A stretch of DNA of 17,483 bases from JASEHD01 sp964471945 (GTDB lineage Bacteria > Bacteroidota > Ignavibacteria > UBA10030 > SZUA-254), in contig CAYYIJ010000050.1 of NCBI GenBank assembly GCA_964471945.1, positions 1-17,483 on the forward strand, written 5' to 3'. This document shows, piece by piece, positions 8,642-15,782 of the stretch. The translations under genes were made by a program, and so were the position numbers. Position 1 is the first letter of the stretch. The number at the start of each line of letters is the position of its first letter. The notes under the pieces were generated by a model that was given only the letters and a program-made list of their open reading frames with translations, searched no databases and was not told where the DNA came from.

Positions 8642-9535
8642 ATGTCTTTTATTTTCTTTCTACTAATTGCATTTGTTGCAGGTTTTTCATGGCTTGCAGC
8701 CCGTAAAAAATTTGTTCAACAAAGAAATATCACATTCCGAACACCAATGATGGTTAGTGGTTTTATTGCACTTTTTGCAATATTTGCCGCATTGGTTCAA
8801 TGTTTTACAGTTATACCGGCAGGCCATGTCGGTGTAGTCGATTTCTTTGGTATTGTATCGGATAGAACACTTCCCGCTGGAATTAACGTAGTTAATCCGA
8901 TGGCAAAGATTCATAAGTACTCTATTCAAACAAAAGAACACAAAGAAACGATGCAGGTTCTATCGAGAGAGGGCTTAACGATTGGGTTGGAGATTAGTGC
9001 TTTATATAGATTAAACCCAGATTCTGCCGCTCGAGTTTACAAAACGATCGCTAACGGCGATTATGAAGGTATTGTTCTTATTCCACAATTTCGCTCCATG
9101 AGCCGCGCCGTAACCGCAAGTTTTGCAGCAAGTGCATTATATTCTACTGAGCGCGAACGCCTGGGTGTATCAATAATGGAAGAGTTAGCCAAAGTTGTTG
9201 CATCTCGTGGAATTATAATAGAAGCTACACCTTTACGTAATGTGGGTTTACCATCTCAGCTCACAGAAGCAATTGAACAAAAACAACGAGCAGACCAAGA
9301 AAGTCAGCGTATGGAATTTATTCTTACTAAAGAAAAACAAGAAGCAGATAGAAAACGAATAGAAGCACAGGGTATCGCAGATTTCCAAAGGATAGTTGCA
9401 GCCGGAATTAGCGAACAACTTTTACGCTGGAAAGGAATCGAAGCTACATTAAAAATTGCAGAATCTCAAAATACTAAAGTTATTATTATTGGCAGCGGGA
9501 AAGATGGTTTGCCGATAATTTTAGACACGAAGTAA
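8642..9535 (+). CDS. SPFH/prohibitin-family membrane protein
   Basis: Membrane-anchored SPFH (stomatin/prohibitin/flotillin/HflK-C) protein, likely to oligomerise into rings that organise membrane domains or proteases; the exact role is unknown. The 297-aa product has two N-terminal hydrophobic segments (about 2-20 and 36-56). The SPFH core follows: VIPAGHVGVVDFFGIVSDRTLPAGINVVNP, then LTIGLEISALYRLNPDSAARVY, and VASRGIIIEATPLRNVGLP. A charged helical stretch comes next (about 208-245, AIEQKQRADQESQRMEFILTKEKQEADRKRIEAQG). This is closest to prohibitin-type proteins by eye. The first TM is extra compared with classical single-anchor prohibitins. It stands alone: no NfeD or FtsH gene is adjacent. 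The start is fixed by a strong AGGAG site. Confidence 0.9.
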   Translation: MSFIFFLLIAFVAGFSWLAARKKFVQQRNITFRTPMMVSGFIALFAIFAALVQCFTVIPAGHVGVVDFFGIVSDRTLPAGINVVNPMAKIHKYSIQTKEHKETMQVLSREGLTIGLEISALYRLNPDSAARVYKTIANGDYEGIVLIPQFRSMSRAVTASFAASALYSTERERLGVSIMEELAKVVASRGIIIEATPLRNVGLPSQLTEAIEQKQRADQESQRMEFILTKEKQEADRKRIEAQGIADFQRIVAAGISEQLLRWKGIEATLKIAESQNTKVIIIGSGKDGLPIILDTK

Positions 9536-9540
9536 AACTT

Positions 9541-9671
9541 AGAGACTTCTGAAAAATTCAAAACAATACATCTCGCAAAGCTCGCCAAGGTCGCAAAGGA
9601 ATTATTGTGTTCAAAAATCAAACCTTAGCGTTCTTTGCGCCTTTGCGAGAAACAATATTTCAGATGTCTCT
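9541..9671. repeat. Long imperfect palindrome built of 9-nt periodic CGCAAAG units
   Basis: Outer arms 9541-9554 and 9658-9671 are inverted repeats matching at 13 of 14 positions. Inner arms 9571-9580 and 9641-9650 match perfectly (TCTCGCAAAG / CTTTGCGAGA). Within the left arm, CGCAAAG-like heptamers start at 9574, 9583 and 9592 (exact 9-nt period). On the right, their complements start at 9624, 9633 and 9641. The element fills the space between the SPFH stop and the stop of the small minus-strand ORF. It could act as a bidirectional transcription end or mRNA stabiliser, and resembles REP/BIME-like intergenic repeats. Genome copy number cannot be seen here. Confidence 0.75.
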
Positions 9672-9673
9672 TG

Positions 9674-9820
9674 TTATAATTCTTCATCTGCTATAAAATC
9701 ATCGATGTTGTAACGTTTATCCTGGTTCTCTGCCAACTCAGGCTTATGCCGTAGTTTGCGTGTAACAATTGTTATAAGAAAGAATCCTGAAGCAAAGCAT
9801 AATAATTTTAATAAATTCAT
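9674..9820 (-). CDS. Small membrane-anchored protein, 48 aa, unknown
   Basis: A short ORF reads MNLLKLLCFASGFFLITIVT, then a basic RKLRHK and an acidic tail ending DDFIADEEL. It therefore has one N-terminal hydrophobic segment (about 2-20) with a positive then negative C-terminal tail. This could be a single-pass small membrane protein, or an exported one, since the Leu-Leu-Cys could be read as a weak lipobox. The strongest evidence for expression is the AGAGGAG at 9827-9833, six bases before the ATG, one of the best Shine-Dalgarno sites in the window. The stop lies three bases from the palindrome at 9541-9671. I recognise no family. It lies 14 nt downstream of another small ORF. Confidence 0.6.
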   Translation of the reverse strand: MNLLKLLCFASGFFLITIVTRKLRHKPELAENQDKRYNIDDFIADEEL

Positions 9821-9834
9821 AAGTTTCTCCTCTA

Positions 9835-9984
9835 TTATTGATTACATATGAGACCAACGGATTTCCATAGTTTAAGGTAAACAATATGAAACCATTTTTG
9901 TTTTTCAATTTCATTGAGCAGGAGATATTCGTGAATCACCCGTTGTTCAAGTGTTATTTTACGCCAACTATAATTAACTTTCAT
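9835..9984 (-). CDS. Small hypothetical protein, 49 aa
   Basis: A short ORF begins MKVNYSWRKITLEQRVIHEY and ends KLWKSVGLICNQ. It has no proline or glycine before the C-terminus, many charged and aromatic residues, and is predicted by eye to be largely alpha-helical. Only a weak AAGAAA precedes the ATG. Its stop is 14 nt before the next small ORF, which has a strong RBS within that spacer, so the two look like a mini-operon. A 45-codon ORF antisense to it (9886-10023, plus) has a less protein-like composition. No family is recognised, and its reality depends on conservation. Confidence 0.4.
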   Translation of the reverse strand: MKVNYSWRKITLEQRVIHEYLLLNEIEKQKWFHIVYLKLWKSVGLICNQ

Positions 9985-9994
9985 TTTCTTATAT

Positions 9995-10034
9995 TTCGCA
10001 AATTATCTGAAGTAATAAAATGATATTTTGCGAA
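9995..10034. promoter_or_regulatory. 13-bp inverted repeat, candidate operator
   Basis: Arms TTCGCAAATTATC (9995-10007) and GATATTTTGCGAA (10022-10034) are complementary at 12 of 13 positions with a 14-nt AT-rich spacer. It lies just upstream of the small minus-strand ORF (ATG at 9984) and about 60 nt upstream of the plus-strand pseudouridine synthase. That is the expected position for a dimeric regulator site controlling divergent promoters. It could instead form a hairpin in either leader. No regulator gene is adjacent. Confidence 0.45.
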
Positions 10035-10094
10035 GGAAAATGTGCAATTAGTCACTCTCATTGGCGACTATCACTCTGATAAGCGGCTAATTTT

Positions 10095-10718
10095 ATGCAT
10101 CGTCAACTAAAAACGCAAAAGGAGATGGAATTAAAATATGTTGTTTTTTTCAAACCTTTCGGGGTTTTAAGCCAGTTTACCGATAAGGAAAATAGATCAA
10201 CGCTTTCAGATTTTGGACCTTTCGGTAAAGAGGTATATTCAATCGGAAGATTAGATGCTGATAGTGAGGGACTTCTACTCTTGACGAATGACGGTAGGTT
10301 AAAACATTATTTACTTAACCCGAAATTCAAACATGCACGCACATACTTAGCTCAGGTGGAAAGAATACCGTCGGAGGAATCTTTATTGAAGTTGCGGAAT
10401 GGACTAATTATCGAGCAGAAGAAAACACTGCCTATAAAAATTCGGTTGCTTAGTGAAGAACCTGAGTTACCTCCCCGCCCTGTTCCAATTCGCTTTCGTA
10501 AAAATATTCCTACTGCATGGTTAGAGTTGACATTGTATGAAGGAAAAAATCGACAGGTTAGAAAAATGACTGCCGCAGTAGGTCATCCAACACTCCGATT
10601 GGTGCGTATCAAGATGGGTTCATTGGCGTTAGGAAAATTGAATCCAGGTGAGAAAAGATTATTAACTAATAAAGAAATTGAAAAGTTAAAAAATATTTGT
10701 TCACCACGGATATGCTGA
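10095..10718 (+). CDS. rluE: RsuA/RluE-family rRNA pseudouridine synthase
   Basis: Isomerises a uridine in ribosomal RNA to pseudouridine; closest by eye to RluE, which in E. coli modifies U2457 of 23S rRNA. The 207-aa product has no S4 domain, as in RluE. It starts with FFKPFGVLSQFTD, has the catalytic motif GRLDADSEGLLLLTNDG (catalytic Asp54), KTYLAQV-like ARTYLAQVER and the family C-terminal ENRQVRKM-like signature GKNRQVRKMTAAVGHPTLRLVR. The start is uncertain. The ATG at 10125 gives an N-terminus closer to known RluE, but a GGAG directly abuts it with no spacing. I keep 10095 and flag 10125. It converges with the M14 gene downstream. Confidence 0.88.
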   Translation: MHRQLKTQKEMELKYVVFFKPFGVLSQFTDKENRSTLSDFGPFGKEVYSIGRLDADSEGLLLLTNDGRLKHYLLNPKFKHARTYLAQVERIPSEESLLKLRNGLIIEQKKTLPIKIRLLSEEPELPPRPVPIRFRKNIPTAWLELTLYEGKNRQVRKMTAAVGHPTLRLVRIKMGSLALGKLNPGEKRLLTNKEIEKLKNICSPRIC

Positions 10719-10780
10719 GAGCATAAAAGTACTCAGCGACCTCTGCGTCCCCTCCTGCGGCAGACAGATCTGCGTTGAAT
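10714..10780. repeat. Convergent intergenic repeat: hairpin plus interrupted 9-nt periodic units
   Basis: GCTGAG (10714-10719, overlapping the rluE stop) and CTCAGC (10732-10737) form a 6-bp stem with a 12-nt loop. From 10732 two 9-nt units follow, CTCAGCGAC and CTCTGCGTC, then a related interrupted copy. Within that lies a GCAGA-CAGA-TCTGC hairpin (10760-10773). It lies between convergent genes, so a bidirectional transcription-ending role is plausible although there is no U-tract. The period is the same as in the 9541-9671 element. Confidence 0.5.
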
Positions 10781-10792
10781 AATTATTGAAAA

Positions 10793-12550
10793 TTACTTAC
10801 TTGTTTTCGAATACACTCCACCCTTCGATGCATCAACTGTAATTGTAAATGGTCCCTTACCTTCAACAATCCATCTAACATAAACTGCTTCCATTCCCGG
10901 GATGTTGCTAATTTCTAACCGTTCAGGATTCCGTTTTTGTTCCTTTGCTAATCCAGTAAACCTATTTTCGAGTACTGCACCTGTTAGAACTTTTCCGCCT
11001 GTTATACTTATCCAATTAGGTCGTGTTATTTTGTTTTGTAAATCTTGAACTGTATGTGTTGGAATTATACGCGAGTTTTTAATAACCGCCGAGACCTCCG
11101 TCAATCCGCTGGGAAGTTCTTTAGTATAGGTAGAGTCAATAGAGACTTGCGGTGTGTGATAAGCATGATACAAAGTAAAAGCCATGTTACGATGACACAT
11201 TTCTTCAATGAGAAATGATGGGGCAGTTCTGGTCCACGCTTTCTTGATTCCACCGATTTCAATCATGCCGTACTGTGGATGATTAACTGGTTTCCAATCA
11301 ACTACTCCTTCTCCAAAGAGGAGCAGTTTATCGAATCGGTAAGTTTCACTCAGTCCTCCGAACCAGTCTTTATCATCATCCTGTTTTTTTCGGAAGTAGT
11401 CATACGATGTCCATAATTCATTTGAGAATGTTATTGCTCCACGCACTGCATAGAAGTAATCAAGTTCCCCGCCATAAACTGGATACAAATCTTTATGTAC
11501 AACAAGATAACGATAACCTGGGAGAATTTCTTCCCCAAGTTTTCCAAGAAAATCATAAATGCGCAAATCTTCCAAGCGGTAAGTTGGGGTATCTTCTTTG
11601 TTCCCAGGTCCACGAAGTATCATTCCGCCGGCGTTGTGGTATGTTTGGAAGGCAGCAATATTATCATGTTTCGAAACAAAATCAATAACTGCTTTGACTT
11701 CAGGTAGTGAGGTCGGATATAAATCAGCCCCCCACTGAACGTATTGCGGTGCCCATTTCCAGGGCCAGTTGCGATTGGGATCGTATGAGCCCGGACCATC
11801 TTCATTTACCAAGCCATCATCATCATTATCAATTCCTTCGGAACCAATTAACTCATATTTCCCCTGTTGGTCTGGTTTTGCCATTCGCATAATCCGCGGA
11901 TCGTCAGTGTCCGCAACCCATCGACCGTTGGGATCGAGAATGCGCATTTGTACAATATTTCCATCATTATCCAAATCATCAGATCCATCTTCATCAATCA
12001 ATCCATCTCCATCATCATCACGCGGATTAAAACCCGTTCGAGGTGAATGTGGTGTATTCGATTTATGCATGAATGCATCGCGTCCATCGGGATTAATTGT
12101 TGGAATAATGTAAAATGTTTTCTGATCAAGCAGAGCAGTTATCCAATCGACTTTCCCATACATTTCGGTAAGATACCATGCGGTGTATAACGCAACTTCA
12201 CCGCCCTGAACCTCATTACCGTGAATATTTCCATCTATATAGATTGCTGGTTTTTTATCAGGGTCACCTTTTTTTGAATTAGAAATCGTCAATAGCCAAA
12301 TCTCTCTTCCTTCGTACGATTTCCCTATGCTGCTGAACTTTGCAAGTTTAGGAAATGCTTTTGCAATCCGATTACAAATCTCACCAAGCTCTTTATGATC
12401 ATAGTAACGATTCCATACAACTTCAACTTTGGGATTATTCGGTGCACCAAGCGCTTTGAGCGAGCTTGTGGTCAATTCTTTTTCTCCGCCATTCGAACTA
12501 CTAGTAATCAACAAAATAATTATTCCCAACATTATTTCAATCTTTTTCAT
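10793..12550 (-). CDS. Secreted zinc carboxypeptidase, family M14 (active-site residues intact)
   Basis: Predicted exported metallo-carboxypeptidase. The start is the ATG at 12550 (585 aa), preceded by AAGGAG with seven bases spacing; a longer GTG reading runs through this RBS. A signal peptide is present (MKKIEIMLGIIILLITSSSN). Zinc ligands His110 and Glu113 are in DGNIHGNE. NPDGRDAF and substrate-binding DPNRNWPW (Arg260) follow. The third ligand His305 is in TYHNAGG, and the likely catalytic Glu378 in GAITFSNELW. Three DxDxDG calcium-type loops interrupt the domain (about 178-183, 192-197 and 241-246). A beta-rich C-terminal domain (about 465-585) resembles the tail domains of secreted peptidases. 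It is a tandem paralogue of the upstream gene, 14 nt away, almost certainly co-transcribed. Substrate unknown. Confidence 0.9.
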   Translation of the reverse strand: MKKIEIMLGIIILLITSSSNGGEKELTTSSLKALGAPNNPKVEVVWNRYYDHKELGEICNRIAKAFPKLAKFSSIGKSYEGREIWLLTISNSKKGDPDKKPAIYIDGNIHGNEVQGGEVALYTAWYLTEMYGKVDWITALLDQKTFYIIPTINPDGRDAFMHKSNTPHSPRTGFNPRDDDGDGLIDEDGSDDLDNDGNIVQMRILDPNGRWVADTDDPRIMRMAKPDQQGKYELIGSEGIDNDDDGLVNEDGPGSYDPNRNWPWKWAPQYVQWGADLYPTSLPEVKAVIDFVSKHDNIAAFQTYHNAGGMILRGPGNKEDTPTYRLEDLRIYDFLGKLGEEILPGYRYLVVHKDLYPVYGGELDYFYAVRGAITFSNELWTSYDYFRKKQDDDKDWFGGLSETYRFDKLLLFGEGVVDWKPVNHPQYGMIEIGGIKKAWTRTAPSFLIEEMCHRNMAFTLYHAYHTPQVSIDSTYTKELPSGLTEVSAVIKNSRIIPTHTVQDLQNKITRPNWISITGGKVLTGAVLENRFTGLAKEQKRNPERLEISNIPGMEAVYVRWIVEGKGPFTITVDASKGGVYSKTSK

Positions 12551-12564
12551 GATGGTTCTCCTTC

Positions 12565-14364
12565 TCACTTAAGTGTTACAGTTTGAGTTGCTTTTCCAGC
12601 CATATGGCTTTCTGCCGTAATCGTAACTGGTGATCCCGTTTTCGAGACGATAAGCCATGAAATTTCCTGCCTGCCGCTACTTCCGTTAATAGGTTCAAGA
12701 ATAATCTTTGATTTACCACTTGCGAGTGATTGGTTTTTCGATAAATCGAGTGTTACTTTAACATTTCGAGGCCATCTAACTTTATTTCCTATAGCACTAT
12801 TTGTGGGTAAGTAGCCGATATTGATGACATCTACCGTAACGCGGAATACTTTATTGTCAATTGATTCAACTTTTATGTTACGAATTTCTATTTTCGGAAG
12901 CTTTGTAACGAGCCATGCTAAGAATGAATTATTTTGTTTGGCAATAACATCGATGCTGTCGGTAGGTGGATTTGTAATGACGTATGGCTTGAAACCGCCA
13001 ATTTCGACTTCGTTGTTTGGAAAATCTTTGTGATTCACTTTTGTCCATAGGACAAAACCATCTTTAATATTATTTGCGTCAAGCCACCTCAGAACTTTTA
13101 GCTGTTCGGTGTACGCATCTGGTTTCTCCTCACCAGATTTTTCTTTCTTACCATCAGGCATTTTCGTCTTTAGTGTATCGTTAGTAGCCTCATCTTTTTT
13201 CGATTCAACTTCAGCTACCCACCATGGATTGGCAGCAAATGACCATCTGCCGAAGTGATAATATGCCCACTCATTGAATGAACCTTCACCCTTTGTGCTT
13301 TGAGGTGCACCCTTAAACTTTGTCATCTCCTGATACTGTTTACTGATGTAACTAAAAAATTGTTCATCCTCATCCATGACTGATGTAATAAAACGAGATG
13401 CTTGTTCATCATCTTCCATTATTCGGCGACGCTGCTGGCGCTGCTCTGTTTGCTGCTGTCCGCCCGGTTTTTGTTCTTTCTTCCACGGATTCATCAAATT
13501 ATCGTTTGAAGAAAAAGTAAAGACTACAGTGATGTTAGGATGTGAAAAACAAAAATCAGTAACTGAGCGTGTTTCGGTTTCAGATATTTGATGAATGCCG
13601 GCGCCTCTACTAAAGAATTGATAATTATGTGGAAAATTTCGGTTAAAATCAACTCCGCCTGGTTCATCTTCGTTCCATTGCTCGTCTTTGTCGTTATCGA
13701 TTCCTTCTGTGTAAAGTTTGTACATTCCGATTTCTCCTTTCGATGGATCTACTTTTTTCATGATGCGAGGATCGTCGGGGTGAGGAATCAATTCACCTCG
13801 ATTATCTTTCACCCGCATCATTGTAATTAAGCCATCGTTATTCAAATCTTCATATCCATCCTCATCGATTTTTCCATCTTTGTCGTCATTTGTTGGTCGT
13901 GCATTAAATGTTCTCGCGTAAAGCGGCTTCTGAAAAAATGCTTCACTTGCATCGGGATTAACGCGCGGTATAATATAGAAAGTAGTAGAGTCCACAAGCT
14001 GAGTGATACTATCGACTTTTCCATAACCATCGAGAAGGAAGTTGAGAAAACGTAATGTCAGCTCGCTGCCTATCAGTCGATCTGCTTCAACACCACCGAC
14101 TACAAGGATTGCGTGTGTGTTATCTGCGTCTTTACCACCTACCGTGATTGCCCAAATATCACGTTTCTCGAGTGTCTTGCCAATAGATTCAACTTTGGCA
14201 ATATCCTTGTGAGATGAAACGGTAGCATTGATTTCTCTCGTCATTTCATCATACGAATGATACTTTTTTTGGGATAGAACGGAAGTTGAAAAAATAAGAA
14301 AACAGGAAGTTAGGAAGATCGGAAGCTCAAGAAGTATATTTATAATTGTGGAAGAACGATTCAT
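12565..14364 (-). CDS. Secreted M14-like protein, probable pseudo-carboxypeptidase
   Basis: Paralogue of the downstream M14 gene, with the same layout: signal peptide, M14 fold, three DxDxD calcium-type loops (about 159-164, 173-178, 223-228), an EIGGFKPY block and a beta C-terminal domain. The catalytic centre is lost. DGNIHGNE becomes VGGVEADR, so the zinc His and Glu are Glu93 and Arg96. TYHNAGG becomes TFSSNDN (third His to Ser285). TFSNELW becomes SFAANPWW (catalytic Glu to Asn379). NRN at the substrate arginine position is kept, and the reading frame is open, so this is not a decaying gene. A Gln/Arg-rich insert sits near residues 301-314. The start is the ATG at 14364 (599 aa), with AAAGGA seven bases upstream; a longer ATG at 14415 is less likely. 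Confidence 0.85.
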   Translation of the reverse strand: MNRSSTIINILLELPIFLTSCFLIFSTSVLSQKKYHSYDEMTREINATVSSHKDIAKVESIGKTLEKRDIWAITVGGKDADNTHAILVVGGVEADRLIGSELTLRFLNFLLDGYGKVDSITQLVDSTTFYIIPRVNPDASEAFFQKPLYARTFNARPTNDDKDGKIDEDGYEDLNNDGLITMMRVKDNRGELIPHPDDPRIMKKVDPSKGEIGMYKLYTEGIDNDKDEQWNEDEPGGVDFNRNFPHNYQFFSRGAGIHQISETETRSVTDFCFSHPNITVVFTFSSNDNLMNPWKKEQKPGGQQQTEQRQQRRRIMEDDEQASRFITSVMDEDEQFFSYISKQYQEMTKFKGAPQSTKGEGSFNEWAYYHFGRWSFAANPWWVAEVESKKDEATNDTLKTKMPDGKKEKSGEEKPDAYTEQLKVLRWLDANNIKDGFVLWTKVNHKDFPNNEVEIGGFKPYVITNPPTDSIDVIAKQNNSFLAWLVTKLPKIEIRNIKVESIDNKVFRVTVDVINIGYLPTNSAIGNKVRWPRNVKVTLDLSKNQSLASGKSKIILEPINGSSGRQEISWLIVSKTGSPVTITAESHMAGKATQTVTLK

Positions 14365-14460
14365 AGGATGTTCCTTTGGGTATTGATTCGTGATGATTGA
14401 TACCAGGATTAGCATAATGAAATATAATTATGATAATCCTTTAATCCTAAAAAACACGGT

Positions 14461-15738
14461 TTAGATTTCCCGTACCACATCTAAAAATTTATTCACTTCT
14501 TCAAAGTTATTATAAATATGTGTCGAGATCCGAATTGAGTCAAGTTTATTCTCTGTAACTAATCTGATACGAAATCCATTTTTCGTTGCATGCTCGCCGA
14601 ATTTATCGTACGGCATGGTCTTTAACCGAAAACCCACCATGAACCCGCGTGACTGATCTTCGGTTGGAGTAAGCATCTCAACCTTATCGCCTAATTTGAG
14701 AAGTTCTTGCTGCAAATAACCAGAGAGTGCCTTGCCTCGTTTAACGATATTTTCCATTCCTATATGATAAAGAAAATCTGTAGCGGCGCCAATGCCGATA
14801 TAAATTGCCGCGTTCTGAGTTGCAAAATCGTAGCGATGTGCCGTAGCAACATACCCTTTGAACTCCGGTGGTTCAACCGTCATATCCCAACCAACATCCG
14901 AGCCGCCGCCGATCCATTTTGCTTGTAGTACATCGAGCATTTCTTTCTTCACATACAGGAAGCCCGTACCTTTAGGTCCGCACATCCATTTATGACAGCA
15001 CGTAGCATAAAAATCGCAGTCGATATCTTTTAGATCAAGCATCGTCATGCCAGGTCCGTGTGCCCCATCGAAGTAAACCCACAAACCTTTATCATGCCCG
15101 AGTTTTGAAATTTCTTTTGCAGGAAATATTTGTCCAATCGTGCAGGTAATATGTGGAATTGCGATTGCTCTTGTCCGTTTTGTGATTAGATCATTTATTC
15201 GATTGAGATTTTCTGCTGCAGTCATTGCTGGTTTCAAAGTTTTAATTACAATACCGTCATACTTTGCACGATTCAACCAGGGCAAAGCGTTGCCAGCGTG
15301 TTCATGATTTGTAAGTATAACTTCATCGCCTTTTTTCAAAGGCAATCCCCATGTGACTACATTTATTCCCTCCGTAACATTGTGTGTGAGGGATATTTCC
15401 GACTCATCAACATTCACAAACTTTGCAAGTCGAGGACGGGCAACTTCCCATCCACCGTATTCTCCTGATATATCGACATTATCGATTGCGGCTTTTACAG
15501 ATTCTCGTACAACGAATGGAGACGGACCCATAGTGCCGGTGTTTAAATAGATGCGATCATGAGTAAGCGGAAATTGCTCTCTCACAATTTTCCAGAATTG
15601 TTCGTCATTGGATGGTACTTGTGTATCATTCGATATTATGTAACGTGCAAGGGAAGTCTCTGGTACAGAAATCAGTGCCCATGTACCGATAATTCCTCCT
15701 GTGACTTGTTTTATAAAATTACGCCGTGTTGCTTCCAT
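14461..15738 (-). CDS. Tat-exported PLP-dependent class V aminotransferase-like enzyme
   Basis: Fold-type I PLP enzyme of the class V group, near isopenicillin N epimerase/cysteine-desulfurase-like proteins by eye. The N-terminus carries a twin-arginine signal (RRNFIK, then a hydrophobic GGIIGTWALISV), so it is likely exported folded with its cofactor. LNTGTMGPSP, HNVTEGIN and TNHEHAGN (about 144-151) are class V blocks. PLP-contacting Asp224 is in VYFDGAH and the Schiff-base Lys250 in CCHKWMCGPKGTGFLY. A GGGSDVGW loop and the C-terminal RISTHIYN follow. Length 425 aa. The RBS AAGGA is seven bases before the ATG at 15738. It lies 44 nt downstream of thiL and 96 nt upstream of the M14 pair on one strand. 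Exact reaction (transamination, epimerisation, lyase) unknown. Confidence 0.87.
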   Translation of the reverse strand: MEATRRNFIKQVTGGIIGTWALISVPETSLARYIISNDTQVPSNDEQFWKIVREQFPLTHDRIYLNTGTMGPSPFVVRESVKAAIDNVDISGEYGGWEVARPRLAKFVNVDESEISLTHNVTEGINVVTWGLPLKKGDEVILTNHEHAGNALPWLNRAKYDGIVIKTLKPAMTAAENLNRINDLITKRTRAIAIPHITCTIGQIFPAKEISKLGHDKGLWVYFDGAHGPGMTMLDLKDIDCDFYATCCHKWMCGPKGTGFLYVKKEMLDVLQAKWIGGGSDVGWDMTVEPPEFKGYVATAHRYDFATQNAAIYIGIGAATDFLYHIGMENIVKRGKALSGYLQQELLKLGDKVEMLTPTEDQSRGFMVGFRLKTMPYDKFGEHATKNGFRIRLVTENKLDSIRISTHIYNNFEEVNKFLDVVREI

Positions 15739-15782
15739 GGTTAATTCCTTTTTATTATTTAATTGTCATTGATCTCATTATT

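Noticed and set aside
9886..10023. 45-codon plus-strand ORF beginning MKPFLFF
   Set aside because: It is antisense to the 49-codon minus ORF, has a weak RBS and a biased Phe/Ile composition; the minus frame looks more protein-like.
10119..10127. GGAG as ribosome binding site for the internal ATG of the pseudouridine synthase
   Set aside because: The GGAG directly abuts the ATG with no spacer, too close to function as a normal site; the start remains undecided.
12551..12568. GTG start extending the active M14 protein by six residues
   Set aside because: The extension is the translated ribosome binding site (AAGGAG); the ATG at 12550 has ideal spacing and starts a normal signal peptide.
14365..14415. 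ATG at 14415 extending the M14-like protein by 17 residues
   Set aside because: The ATG at 14364 has AAAGGA at seven bases and begins a better signal peptide; the extension covers that RBS.
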